NCBI GenBank assembly: GCA_023442525.1
Contig: JAEZZA010000029.1
Coordinates: forward strand, 120,061 to 184,060
DNA: 64,000 nt
Source of the DNA: Bacteroidota bacterium
Lineage (GTDB): Bacteria > Bacteroidota > Bacteroidia > Bacteroidales > UBA10428
Reading direction: 5' to 3'
Positions within the stretch are counted from its first letter, which is position 1. Every line of letters begins with the position of its first letter. A program made the position numbers and the translations under genes. Positions 43,140 to 52,417 of the stretch are shown here, in pieces. The notes beneath the pieces are model-generated. The model ran no database searches and was not told where the DNA came from. It worked only from the letters and a program-made list of their open reading frames with translations.

Positions 43140-43463
43140 GGGTTCCAGAAAATTCTGATCATCCTGTGAAGGCTGTGGTTGCGATGAGGCTGAAAACTGG
43201 TCAATTTTCCAGGCCCGCAAATCGGTGTACCATCTGCCGTTAAACTCCCTGGATTCGGCATTAAACGAAACATTTACCATATCGCCATTCTTCAGGTTCT
43301 TAACAGCAGCAGCCTTATCACCCCAGGTTGAAAAACAGATCCGCCTGGGAAACTGTTCCTGGGTTTCAATTACGAATTCCTGCTTAATCCAGGGACCGTT
43401 TTTTCCTGTTCCGGTTTGCTCCTGAAGAATCTGTAATACCCTGCCTGAAATTTCAAGTGCCAT
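43098..43463 (-). CDS. DUF3127 OB-fold protein with SSB-like acidic tail
   Basis: A 121-residue protein from ATG 43463 (MALEISGRVLQILQEQTG). The family DUF3127 is a small SSB-like OB fold (KQEFVIETQEQFPRRICFST, then GDKAAAVKNLKNGDMVNVSF). A Gln/Ser/Pro-rich linker follows (about 85-100), and the protein ends GEAEPNDLPF. That terminus copies the SSB tip (DDIPF/DDLPF), through which SSB recruits replication and repair proteins. Single-strand DNA binding is therefore a fair inference, although the family has no assigned function. The coding end overlaps aroK by 42 bp. Confidence 0.8.
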   Translation of the reverse strand: MALEISGRVLQILQEQTGTGKNGPWIKQEFVIETQEQFPRRICFSTWGDKAAAVKNLKNGDMVNVSFNAESREFNGRWYTDLRAWKIDQFSASSQPQPSQDDQNFLEPLPPGEAEPNDLPF

Positions 43464-43552
43464 AAAGTAAGTTTTAGATTTAAGCGGCATTAAATGTACA
43501 AATAAAAGTTAGCATTCCGTCAAGTATAAGGCTAAGTCAATGTAAATTCTTG

Positions 43553-46500
43553 ATGATGAATGAAGATTTTAGTAGATTTGTGGATCATTTTGCTGCCTTA
43601 GATAACAATAGCCCTAGTATGAGATTCACTCTGTCCGGAGTACATATCAATAATCGTCAGGAGTTTTTTATGCTGATGATTGCTTCATTACAGGCATTTT
43701 TCACCGGCGCTTTTGTTTCTTTGTTCCTCATCAGCACGCATGTTCTGTTTCTCACTACCTGGTCGCCCGCCGATATCCCCCAGGCTTTTGTCATCTCGGG
43801 TATCATTGGAATCCTTGTTTTCAGCATATATTCCTACTTAAACAACCGCCTGATATTCCGGCGTTTCACAACATTATGGTTTTTCCTTCTCTTTCTGGGA
43901 TGCATTATACTTTACGTATTCTATGACTCTGTGGAACAACTGAATATTTTCGGAATTCCGCTGATGATGCCCTTTACATTTGCATTTCCAGTGAGTTTTC
44001 TTGTAATTCTTCTAATTCGGAAACAGCCTCTCGATATCTTCTCCCCCAATCAGCAACGACGGCTAAACGGTACAATCCGTAGCGCATTTGTTACTGGAAT
44101 TGTGATATGCAGCTACGCTGTATTTGCAAGCACATACCTGCTGTGGGATTTAATGTTGCTGCCAGCAGTAAATACAGCGTTAATAGGACTTGTCTTATTA
44201 CTTCAGATTATCATCAACGTTCGTCACCGGATTTCGGGCGTTTTTCCCCAGCCTGTCAGGAGAGTTTCACAATTGAAATCCAGGTTCTACGAAATGTTTT
44301 ATACACGATACACCCTGCTGCTTTTATCCTTCGTTCTTTTATCGGGTCTCGTTGGATTTATCATTCACTACAATTTTGTAGTTGAAACCCGTTTCAATTA
44401 TCCGAATACCGCCAGCCTGGTTAAGTTCTTCGGATTCTTCATCGGCACCATGTATATTTTTGTATACGGAGTGGAGAAATTCCTGCTCCGGAAAATACTA
44501 TATGCCTACGATTCGCCCTACAGCCTGGTACTGATTCCTGCCGTTCTTATAGTGGCTTCGCTGGTAACCCTTATAGTTGATCTTGTTGTTGGCCAATCTA
44601 ATGCTTTCGCACGATTTTCATTTAGCTTTCTGATGATTGCCATGTTGAGAATCGGGTATGAAACAACCTATGAGGCCATTGAAGTACCCTCGCTGAGAGT
44701 TTTATTCCGCACACTCGACCTGAGGTTCATTGGGGCAGTAAAACCCAGAATCGGAGGAACATTCCGAATGTTAGCACTGATTATTTCAGGTATCATTCTG
44801 TTGGGTCTGACGCTGATTAAGAATAATACCGAATTGTTCACAAACCTGGTGATCCTGGCTCTGAGCATAGCCTGGCTGCCGACAGGAATTATGCTGGTAA
44901 AAGCTTACCAGAACGCCCTTCGTGAATACATCAGACGGTTAAGATCAAGCAAACGAACAATAGGTCAGGAAATGCTCAGTATCGATGAAAAAGCACATTT
45001 CCTGATAAACAGTGCCGATCCGGTGAAATCGGTCAACACGCTTTCAATAATCGAAAGGCTTGAGCCCCTTACTCATGAGCGTCACATGATTTCGCTACTG
45101 GGAACCGAATCGCAGCAATTGAAAAGATACCTTCTTGAGCGTATTGACGAAAATGCAATGCTGAGTTCACTTCCCAACCTGAAACAGTTGCAGACATCCG
45201 AACCGGCAAAGCAGAACGGCTACCTGGGTAAACTGATCAACCGCTTTGAAATCAAAATAAACGCGGGATCAAACCGTAAGGCACTGGAAAACATTGTTAA
45301 TTCTTTTACACTTACCGACAGGATACTTGCTGCTGAGATCATAGGCAATTCGGGGAATCAGGATTATGCTGAATACCTTTTGCAGCTTTCGCGTGATTTT
45401 GAACCCGAGGTAAAACTAGCCTCGGTTAAAGCAATGGCGCGACTTGCCCATCCGGGTCATGCCTATGTACTTATCGGATACCTTACCACTCCGATTTTTT
45501 ATCCTTATGCATTTGAAGCACTCGTAAAAATAGGGGATCAGGCTCTTCCTTTCATGGAAGAAAACTTTTTACTGCCTGATGCCGATGACCAACTTTTGCT
45601 TAGGATTGTAAGAATTTACGGGAAAATAGGTACACAACCTGCAATTGACTCGTTGCTTTCGAAAATTGAGAATCAGAACCGTACCATAGCCCGCCATGCT
45701 TTGCTTGCTCTGCGTGAAGCTAAATTCCAGGCATCCCCGGGCAATATCAATCGAATTTTAAATGATATTGTCAGGCTTATTAACATTATGTCGTGGAACT
45801 TTGGCGCTTATACTTCCATCAGGGAATATCCGGGATTCTCACAGCTTACCGAAGCCCTGCATGGCGAAATAAACGAAAATTACGAGACTTTATATCACCT
45901 GCTGGCCCTGGCTTATAATCCGACTTCGATTGGTAATATCAAACTCATGCTGAGTGAGGGTTCAGATACCGACATCAGTTTTGCCATTGAACTTCTCGAT
46001 CAGATTGTAAATGAAGAAATCAAGCAGGTGTTTTTCCCGGTTGTGGAAAATATCAGCGTAAAAGACCGTTTTAAGCAACTCCAGTACTTTTTCCAGGTTA
46101 ACAATCAGTCGCCTGATGAACTTATTGTGGACGTGATCACACGCGACTTTAACCAGATTTCGCTTTATGTGAAAGCCTGTGCCATTGAAAGCATCCTGAA
46201 ATTAAACAGGGTTCAGGCCGATCAGGAGATTATTGCCTGTATATTCCACCCGAATCAGCTCATCCGCGAAACGGCTGCGTACGTACTACATATGAGGCAA
46301 CCCGAAACACTTGAATCGGTGTATAACCGGCTGACACCCGAGCGTGCGATTGAACTTAAATCGGCACTCAGCCATTTGAACGACGGAATTCCATACCTGC
46401 TTCTCGACCGGATCAGGTTCATTAAAGATTGCGGGCCACTGCGCAACATATCCGAAGACGTTCTTCTTGAAATATCACGCGCTTTGGTTGTTCATCACAT

Positions 46501-46783
46501 GAAGCCAAATGAGGAATTCCTTGTAAAACGCGAGGATGTTCACTTTGCTTTCATGATCATTATCGACGGCAAGGCGCAGATTAACATTTCTTCGGGTAAA
46601 GTATTTACCTTTGATAAAAATGATATAATTTACAGCGATATTTTAGTTGAAGATTGCACTTACTCTTTCAAAGCACTTTCCGATCTCAGATTTTACAGCC
46701 TGGAGCAGGAGGTGCTTAACTCGCTGATGTTCGATCATATCGATTTCAGGGACACTATATTGGAAATTATTGAAGTTGCTTAA
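43553..46783 (+). CDS. Membrane-transporter-like/HEAT-repeat/cNMP-fold fusion protein
   Basis: About 1,076 residues; two adjacent ATG codons (43553, 43556) and an upstream TTG give near-identical starts. Residues about 30-445 hold 10 to 12 hydrophobic helices in an MFS/nucleotide-transporter-like (Npt) arrangement (LSGVHINNRQEFFMLMIASL). Residues about 480-930 are helical HEAT-like repeats (LVKIGDQALPFMEENFLL; RLAHPGHAYVLIGYL). The last 110 residues have a cyclic-nucleotide-binding-like barrel (DVHFAFMIIIDGKAQINIS), but the phosphate cassette (Gly-Glu, Arg) is not recognisable. Ligand and substrate are unknown. It lies 11 bp before a TIR-domain gene and probably forms part of the same system (see findings). 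Confidence 0.72.
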   Translation: MMNEDFSRFVDHFAALDNNSPSMRFTLSGVHINNRQEFFMLMIASLQAFFTGAFVSLFLISTHVLFLTTWSPADIPQAFVISGIIGILVFSIYSYLNNRLIFRRFTTLWFFLLFLGCIILYVFYDSVEQLNIFGIPLMMPFTFAFPVSFLVILLIRKQPLDIFSPNQQRRLNGTIRSAFVTGIVICSYAVFASTYLLWDLMLLPAVNTALIGLVLLLQIIINVRHRISGVFPQPVRRVSQLKSRFYEMFYTRYTLLLLSFVLLSGLVGFIIHYNFVVETRFNYPNTASLVKFFGFFIGTMYIFVYGVEKFLLRKILYAYDSPYSLVLIPAVLIVASLVTLIVDLVVGQSNAFARFSFSFLMIAMLRIGYETTYEAIEVPSLRVLFRTLDLRFIGAVKPRIGGTFRMLALIISGIILLGLTLIKNNTELFTNLVILALSIAWLPTGIMLVKAYQNALREYIRRLRSSKRTIGQEMLSIDEKAHFLINSADPVKSVNTLSIIERLEPLTHERHMISLLGTESQQLKRYLLERIDENAMLSSLPNLKQLQTSEPAKQNGYLGKLINRFEIKINAGSNRKALENIVNSFTLTDRILAAEIIGNSGNQDYAEYLLQLSRDFEPEVKLASVKAMARLAHPGHAYVLIGYLTTPIFYPYAFEALVKIGDQALPFMEENFLLPDADDQLLLRIVRIYGKIGTQPAIDSLLSKIENQNRTIARHALLALREAKFQASPGNINRILNDIVRLINIMSWNFGAYTSIREYPGFSQLTEALHGEINENYETLYHLLALAYNPTSIGNIKLMLSEGSDTDISFAIELLDQIVNEEIKQVFFPVVENISVKDRFKQLQYFFQVNNQSPDELIVDVITRDFNQISLYVKACAIESILKLNRVQADQEIIACIFHPNQLIRETAAYVLHMRQPETLESVYNRLTPERAIELKSALSHLNDGIPYLLLDRIRFIKDCGPLRNISEDVLLEISRALVVHHMKPNEEFLVKREDVHFAFMIIIDGKAQINISSGKVFTFDKNDIIYSDILVEDCTYSFKALSDLRFYSLEQEVLNSLMFDHIDFRDTILEIIEVA

Positions 46784-46794
46784 GTGATCAGCCA

Positions 46795-48252
46795 ATGAAT
46801 TTTGAACACGACATATTTATCGGTTTCGCAGCAGCCACAGGTACGGAAAACCAGGTTACAGCCGCCTGGACGACTCGTTTTATAAACTACCTCACGTTGC
46901 TCATGAACCGGTTGTCGGAACGAAAACTGACCTTTCTTTCGCACGAGGATATGAGGGTGCGGCAATCGGTGCTGGGTGAAAACCCGGGGAGTGTTTATTC
47001 CAATACCGCCGTATTCGTCCTGGTTCTGTCGCCTGAATATATGAATTCGAAATCCTATGTCAAGGAGCTGGAAGACCTCTATGGTTGGCTTCAGACCGAT
47101 AAAACCGAAGCCGGTAAAAAGCACAGGATATTTAAGGTATTCCCGCAACCCGTACCAATGGATGAACAGCCCGACTGCCTCAGGAACGAGCTTAGCTATA
47201 ATTTTTTTGAAATCAACCGGTATAACAAAAAACCAGTGACTTTCGACCTGTCGTCGAAAGACGGCCCTGATGAGAAATTCTGGTCAAAACTGGTTGACCT
47301 GGCTTACGATATTTCAGAGGTACTGGGCGAAATATCCGGTACTCCATTGCCGGGCCGTTCGATTAAATATTGCCCGGCTGTATTCCTTGCAGAGTCTACA
47401 TTCGACCAGGCCGAAAACCGCGACAGGCTCAAGCGCGAATTACAGCATCTGGGCTACAGGATTTTACCTGTTTTACCCATTCCCGAAGAAGCAGAAAAGG
47501 CTAAACACGCCATTGAACAATGCCTGCTGGAATCAACTGTAACTGTGCACCTGCTCGGATCGTGGTACGGCGATTTCATCAAGAATTCCAAACTGTCGTT
47601 TATTGATTTCCAGATCAAAACCGTGAAGGATTTTATTTCTTCAAAACAAAATGGTCACAAGCCTTACCAGGTGATCTGGATCCCGAATGATATTAAACCT
47701 ACTGATCAGCGTCAGAGTCTTTACCTGAAGCGTTTGAAAAGAGATGAGGCTCAGTATATGACTGAGATTATTGAAACTCCTTTTGAGGTTTTCAAAACAA
47801 TTCTTAATACCAGGCTGAATGAGATAACCAATCCTTCGCAAAAGCCGGTTGCCGAAAAAAATAAGTTATATGTGATATGTGAGAATTCATCTTCGAAGCG
47901 AATGCAGGAATATAATAACATAATGCGTTCAAAGGGGTTTGATATTCTGGAGCATTCCGGTAACGGTGAAGAAAAACCTCTGGCCATGCATATTAATAAT
48001 CTTCTGGCGGCCGACGCGGTGCTCATTTATAAAGGAGAAAGTACAATGGACTGGCTGAACAGTAAGATACGTGATCTTGTTAAGGCACCGGGTTACGGAA
48101 AAAGTAAACCGTTCCGTGCCATTGAAATAATTTCAGCGCAAAAAACCGCAGACAAGTCATTATTGTTTCTTAAGAGTGTACCGGTGAACTGGGATGAGGA
48201 GATAAACCACGATGTGATCAATCATTTTTTAGAACATCTTGCCAAGAAATGA
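46795..48252 (+). CDS. TIR-domain protein with two further TIR-like domains
   Basis: A 485-residue protein. Residues about 1-150 are a TIR domain: FEHDIFIGFAAATG at strand A, then AVFVLVLSPEYMNSKSYVKE, where Glu91 sits where NAD-cleaving TIRs keep their catalytic Glu. Residues about 195-345 form a second Rossmann-like unit (VFLAESTFDQAENRDRLKRE; VTVHLLGSWYG), and about 355-485 a third (LYVICENSSSKRMQEYNN; ADAVLIYKGESTMDWLNSKI). This three-unit plan recurs in bacterial conflict-type proteins beside nSTAND ATPases. The gene overlaps the nSTAND gene by 4 bp (ATGA), so the two are translationally coupled. Enzymatic activity is inferred, not shown. Confidence 0.8.
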   Translation: MNFEHDIFIGFAAATGTENQVTAAWTTRFINYLTLLMNRLSERKLTFLSHEDMRVRQSVLGENPGSVYSNTAVFVLVLSPEYMNSKSYVKELEDLYGWLQTDKTEAGKKHRIFKVFPQPVPMDEQPDCLRNELSYNFFEINRYNKKPVTFDLSSKDGPDEKFWSKLVDLAYDISEVLGEISGTPLPGRSIKYCPAVFLAESTFDQAENRDRLKRELQHLGYRILPVLPIPEEAEKAKHAIEQCLLESTVTVHLLGSWYGDFIKNSKLSFIDFQIKTVKDFISSKQNGHKPYQVIWIPNDIKPTDQRQSLYLKRLKRDEAQYMTEIIETPFEVFKTILNTRLNEITNPSQKPVAEKNKLYVICENSSSKRMQEYNNIMRSKGFDILEHSGNGEEKPLAMHINNLLAADAVLIYKGESTMDWLNSKIRDLVKAPGYGKSKPFRAIEIISAQKTADKSLLFLKSVPVNWDEEINHDVINHFLEHLAKK

Positions 48253-51200
48253 CAGAGAATCCGATACGAAATATTAAAACAGGCACACTAACGCTTGCCA
48301 ATCCGTTTCCGGGACTTCGTCCTTTCAGTACCGAGGAAAGCCACCTGTTTTTTGGACGCGAAGGGCAATGTGAAACTGTCCTGGGTTATCTTTCTCGTAA
48401 CCGTTTTGCTGCTGTCACGGGAGCATCGGGCAGTGGTAAATCGTCGTTGATTTATTGCGGGCTCATTCCTGCACTATACGGGGGTTTCATAACCGAGGCC
48501 GGCTCTCGCTGGAGGATAATAACCACCCGACCCGGAAACAGTCCCGTTGAGAATCTGGCAGAAGCCATTACCGAAAGCGATAAAAACGGTAAAACCGACG
48601 AGGAACTGCAGATCGAAAAGCAGATCATCTATACCATCTTACGTCGCAGTTCATTCGGACTTGTTAATGCCGTCAGGCAAATCAAGCTTGCCAGGGGAGA
48701 GAATATACTGCTGATACTCGACCAGTTTGAAGAACTATTCCGCTTTAAGGAAAGCCGTAAGGATATCACGGTTGTCAATGAAACGGAAGCATACATAAAG
48801 ATGCTGGTAAATGCCATCAGGCAGAAAGATCAGCCGATTTACGTTGTGCTAACCATGCGTTCGGATTTCATTGGTGAGTGTTCGCAATTCCAGGAACTTA
48901 CACTGCTTATCAATAAGAGCAACTTCCTCATACCGCAGATGACCCGTGATGATTTTAAAGAAGCCATCACCGGTCCGCTTGCAGTAGGAGGCGCAGAAAT
49001 TGATCCCCAGCTGTTGCAGCATTTGCTGAACGCTATTGAAGATAAGAACGATCAGTTGCCTGTATTGCAACATGCGATGATGCGTACCTGGGAATTCTGG
49101 ACCCGGAATAATGAGCCTACAGCACCGCTCAGGATTCGTGATTATGAGGTTGCAGGACGCATAGAAAATGCACTTTCCATGCACGCGAACGAGGCATACG
49201 ATGAGCTTACCGACGAAGGGAAGATCATTTGTAAGGCCATGTTCCGTTGCCTTACCGAAAAAGGAACCGATAACAAGGGTACCCGTCATCCTGCTACTGT
49301 AAAATATATTGCGGAAATTGCACAGGTTCCCGATCATAAGGTTATTGAAGTAGTAAATAAATTCAGGGCGAAAGGAAGATCGTTCCTCACGCCCGGTGAA
49401 GATGTGACTATCGACAGCGATACCGTAATCGATATATCACATGAAAGTCTCATGCGTATCTGGGATAAGCTCAAATCGTGGGTTGATGAAGAATTTTCAT
49501 CTGTACAAATGTACCTTCGGCTTTCTGAGGCAGCATCACAGTACCAGGTAGGTAAAACAGGCCTGTGGCGTCCACCCGATCTGCAATTGGCTCTTAACTG
49601 GAAAAAGACACAGAAACCCACCCTGTCGTGGGCGCGAAAATATAATCCTGCCTTCGAAAAGGTGATGGTATTTCTCGATGCCAGTGAAAAGAAATACCAG
49701 CAGGAAGAACAAAACAAGGTGCGGTTGCAACGTATGGAGTTAAACCGTACCCGAAAATTTGCCATTTCTTCTCTACTTGCCGCTGTTGCTTTCCTTTTTA
49801 TATCGGTTTGGGGTTTCCAGCAACGGGCCGAGGCCATTAAAAGAGCACGTGAAGCCGACAATCTGCGCGAAGAGGCTGAATACAGGCGACAGCTTGCCGA
49901 TAGCCTGGCCAAGGTAGCCGACAGCAGAGCCGACATGGCTGAAATCCAGAAGATGATCGCTCAAATGAGCGCTGACACTGCAGATAAGGAAAGGGCGATT
50001 GCTTTTCTGAGTTCCAAAGTTTCGGAACAACAAAGGGAACTCGCGGAAAGACAGGCCGAAGAAGCTGCCCGGCGTAGTCAGGCATTCCAGCAACAAAAAG
50101 AACTGGCTGAGAAAACTGCTGAACAGGCAATTGTACAGCAAACACTTACCGAACGCGAAAAAGAGGAAGAGCTTAACAAAAAGATGCTTTCGATTGCCCA
50201 GACCATGGCCGTTAAGACGACTCAGGTAGACGACAAAAATCTAAAAGGACTTCTTGCTTATCAATCATTCCTTTTCAACCGCGATCACAGGGGAATGGCC
50301 GATCATCCCGATATATATGCTGCTCTCTATAACGCTCTGGCAGGCTTTAACGGTGATAATTACAACGCTCTTCCGGGTCATGAAGGGCTGATCAAGTCAA
50401 TTGCCTTTCTGCCCAATTCAGGTGTATTTTACAGTTCAGCGGCCGATGGTAAAATACTCAGATGGGATTTGAATGGAAATGTGAAATCATACCGCACCCT
50501 GATTAGCAACCCCATTAACCGTTGCATGGCCATTAGTCAGAATGGCCGCTGGCTGGCCAATGCCACTCTTACTTCAAGTATTCAGTTGTTTAACATGAAT
50601 AATCCGGGCAGCCAGCCTGAACTACTGCAGGCTCACAAAAACTGGGTGACCGTTCTCGCCTTCACTCCCGACAGCAAAGGTCTGTTCTCGGCGAGCAACG
50701 ACAAAAATATTATTTACTGGGACCTTGTGAACAACACCAACACTGTGTTCCTGTCGCTTCCCAACACGGTAGTCCGCTCAATGGTTGTATCATCCGACGG
50801 TAACTTCATTTACGGCGGAACCGAAGATGGAAGGCTTATCCGATGGAATATTCAAACAAAAGATGAAACCGTATTGTTCCGTTCCGATAAAAACACCATT
50901 TCAGGCATTGCCATGAATTCAAACGGAACAAGAGTTGCCTTCGTCGATAAGAACGGATCGTTACGTATACTCGATACACGCAACAATACGGTTACACGCA
51001 CCGTGATGGCCCATTCTGCCCGCATTACCGATGTCCAGTTCAGCCGCGACGACAGCCAGATTGCCACATCAAGCTTCGATAAAACCGTAAAGATCTGGGA
51101 TGCTGCCAATCTTACCGGCCGCCCGGTTACATTAACCCGGCATAACGAATGGGTATTGGCAGTGGCATTCAGTCCCGACGGAAAATACCTGATATCGGGA

Positions 51201-51353
51201 GACGAACGTGGTATGATTTTTTACTGGCCAACCCATACTTCCTATATGGCTGAACAAATGTGCGGACTTGTCTCGCGCAATTTGACCCAGCGTGAATGGG
51301 AAACTTATGTCGGCTATGATGTTGCCTATCAGAAAACCTGTCCAAACAAATAA
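48249..51353 (+). CDS. nSTAND ATPase with membrane segment, coiled coil and WD40 propeller
   Basis: A 1,034-residue STAND-type NTPase. NPFPGLRPFSTEESHLFFGR is the nSTAND1 entry; Walker A GASGSGKSS (58-66, Lys64); Walker B LLILDQFEELF (Asp158). A winged-helix/arm region (about 290-500) is followed by one transmembrane helix (504-524), a charged coiled coil (about 525-650) and WD40 repeats from about 708 to the end (LPGHEGLIKSIAFLPNSGV ... WVLAVAFSPDGKYLISGD). STAND proteins oligomerise on ligand binding to switch on partner effectors. With an inside N terminus, the WD40 sensor would lie in the periplasm (inference). The start overlaps the TIR gene by 4 bp, and an outer-membrane barrel gene follows 6 bp later. 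Confidence 0.88.
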   Translation: MTENPIRNIKTGTLTLANPFPGLRPFSTEESHLFFGREGQCETVLGYLSRNRFAAVTGASGSGKSSLIYCGLIPALYGGFITEAGSRWRIITTRPGNSPVENLAEAITESDKNGKTDEELQIEKQIIYTILRRSSFGLVNAVRQIKLARGENILLILDQFEELFRFKESRKDITVVNETEAYIKMLVNAIRQKDQPIYVVLTMRSDFIGECSQFQELTLLINKSNFLIPQMTRDDFKEAITGPLAVGGAEIDPQLLQHLLNAIEDKNDQLPVLQHAMMRTWEFWTRNNEPTAPLRIRDYEVAGRIENALSMHANEAYDELTDEGKIICKAMFRCLTEKGTDNKGTRHPATVKYIAEIAQVPDHKVIEVVNKFRAKGRSFLTPGEDVTIDSDTVIDISHESLMRIWDKLKSWVDEEFSSVQMYLRLSEAASQYQVGKTGLWRPPDLQLALNWKKTQKPTLSWARKYNPAFEKVMVFLDASEKKYQQEEQNKVRLQRMELNRTRKFAISSLLAAVAFLFISVWGFQQRAEAIKRAREADNLREEAEYRRQLADSLAKVADSRADMAEIQKMIAQMSADTADKERAIAFLSSKVSEQQRELAERQAEEAARRSQAFQQQKELAEKTAEQAIVQQTLTEREKEEELNKKMLSIAQTMAVKTTQVDDKNLKGLLAYQSFLFNRDHRGMADHPDIYAALYNALAGFNGDNYNALPGHEGLIKSIAFLPNSGVFYSSAADGKILRWDLNGNVKSYRTLISNPINRCMAISQNGRWLANATLTSSIQLFNMNNPGSQPELLQAHKNWVTVLAFTPDSKGLFSASNDKNIIYWDLVNNTNTVFLSLPNTVVRSMVVSSDGNFIYGGTEDGRLIRWNIQTKDETVLFRSDKNTISGIAMNSNGTRVAFVDKNGSLRILDTRNNTVTRTVMAHSARITDVQFSRDDSQIATSSFDKTVKIWDAANLTGRPVTLTRHNEWVLAVAFSPDGKYLISGDERGMIFYWPTHTSYMAEQMCGLVSRNLTQREWETYVGYDVAYQKTCPNK

Positions 51354-51359
51354 TACACA

Positions 51360-52415
51360 ATGCCTCTGTTCGAAAGAAAAATTTTCATCTTATCCTTTAC
51401 CATTCTGATCGGGATTCATCTCTCCTCATTGAATGTAATTTCACAGAAAACCGATTGCATCAGCAAATTACAGGAAGCACAGCGCTATTACGACCAGGGA
51501 ATGATTGATGAAATCCCCAATATGCTCGCCGAATGCATGTCGGAGGGATTCACACGGTCGCAGAAAATTGAAGCATACAAGCTGATTATCATGTCATACC
51601 TCTTTGATGAGAACCAGTTTGAGGCCGAAAGGACCATGCTTGAATTTCTCAAGAAGTATCCCGAATACGAGATCATGCCTAACGATCCGGTTGAATTCGT
51701 TTACCTTTTTGAATCGTATCGCACGGCATCCATATTTTCGTTCGGACTTGTAGGTGGTGTGAATATGACCGATCCACGAATCATTGAACCGTTTTCCACA
51801 TTCGACCTGTCAACCGCAACATTGAAGAATATAATAAAACCTGGTTTTCAGGTGGGACTGGGAATCGAAAGATATATCAGCAGAAGATTTCTCCTTAACC
51901 TTGAGGTATACTTTGCCTTAAACCAGTATAAATTCTCCGATGAATTCAGTGATAATCGTACCGGTAGCCTTAGTTATGTAACATTTACCGAAAAATTATA
52001 TAAGGTTGAAGTTCCGGTTACCCTCTCATACGAATTTACAGTCAATAAAATTCATTTTATTGTCCGGGGCGGATTGTCGGCCGCAAAGATTACAGGAGTA
52101 AACGGAGATCCTGTCCGGAAATTCTCAGAAGATCTGCAGGCATTAACAGGTGCAGATTTTGACATGAGCGATTACCGTAAGGACATGCTCTACTCGGGTA
52201 TAATTGGAGCCGGTATCAGACATAAAGTGCCTCGTGGAGTCATTTCACTTGATCTCCGGGCAAAAATGGGCCTGAATAGTATTGTAATAAATGAAAATAA
52301 CGACGAAACCCTGCTGAATAAGTTTTATTACAAGGATGATAACTTTTCACTAAATAATTTGTCGCTATCCTTCGGTTATTATTTCTCATTTTACAATCCC
52401 AGAAAACAGCGATAA
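51360..52415 (+). CDS. Outer-membrane beta-barrel protein with TPR-like periplasmic domain
   Basis: A 351-residue protein with a signal peptide (RKIFILSFTILIGIHLSSL; cleavage near VISQ). Residues about 30-115 are helical and TPR-like (CISKLQEAQRYYDQGMIDEI; FLKKYPEYEIMPNDPVEFVY). Residues about 125-351 alternate hydrophobic/polar like a PorT-type outer-membrane barrel (SFGLVGGVNMTDPRII; NLSLSFGYYFSFYNPRKQR). It lies 6 bp after the nSTAND gene, so it probably belongs to the same transcript and places the system at the envelope. The function is not known; a barrel anchoring or signalling to the periplasmic WD40 part is a guess. Confidence 0.78.
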   Translation: MPLFERKIFILSFTILIGIHLSSLNVISQKTDCISKLQEAQRYYDQGMIDEIPNMLAECMSEGFTRSQKIEAYKLIIMSYLFDENQFEAERTMLEFLKKYPEYEIMPNDPVEFVYLFESYRTASIFSFGLVGGVNMTDPRIIEPFSTFDLSTATLKNIIKPGFQVGLGIERYISRRFLLNLEVYFALNQYKFSDEFSDNRTGSLSYVTFTEKLYKVEVPVTLSYEFTVNKIHFIVRGGLSAAKITGVNGDPVRKFSEDLQALTGADFDMSDYRKDMLYSGIIGAGIRHKVPRGVISLDLRAKMGLNSIVINENNDETLLNKFYYKDDNFSLNNLSLSFGYYFSFYNPRKQR

Positions 52416-52417
52416 GA

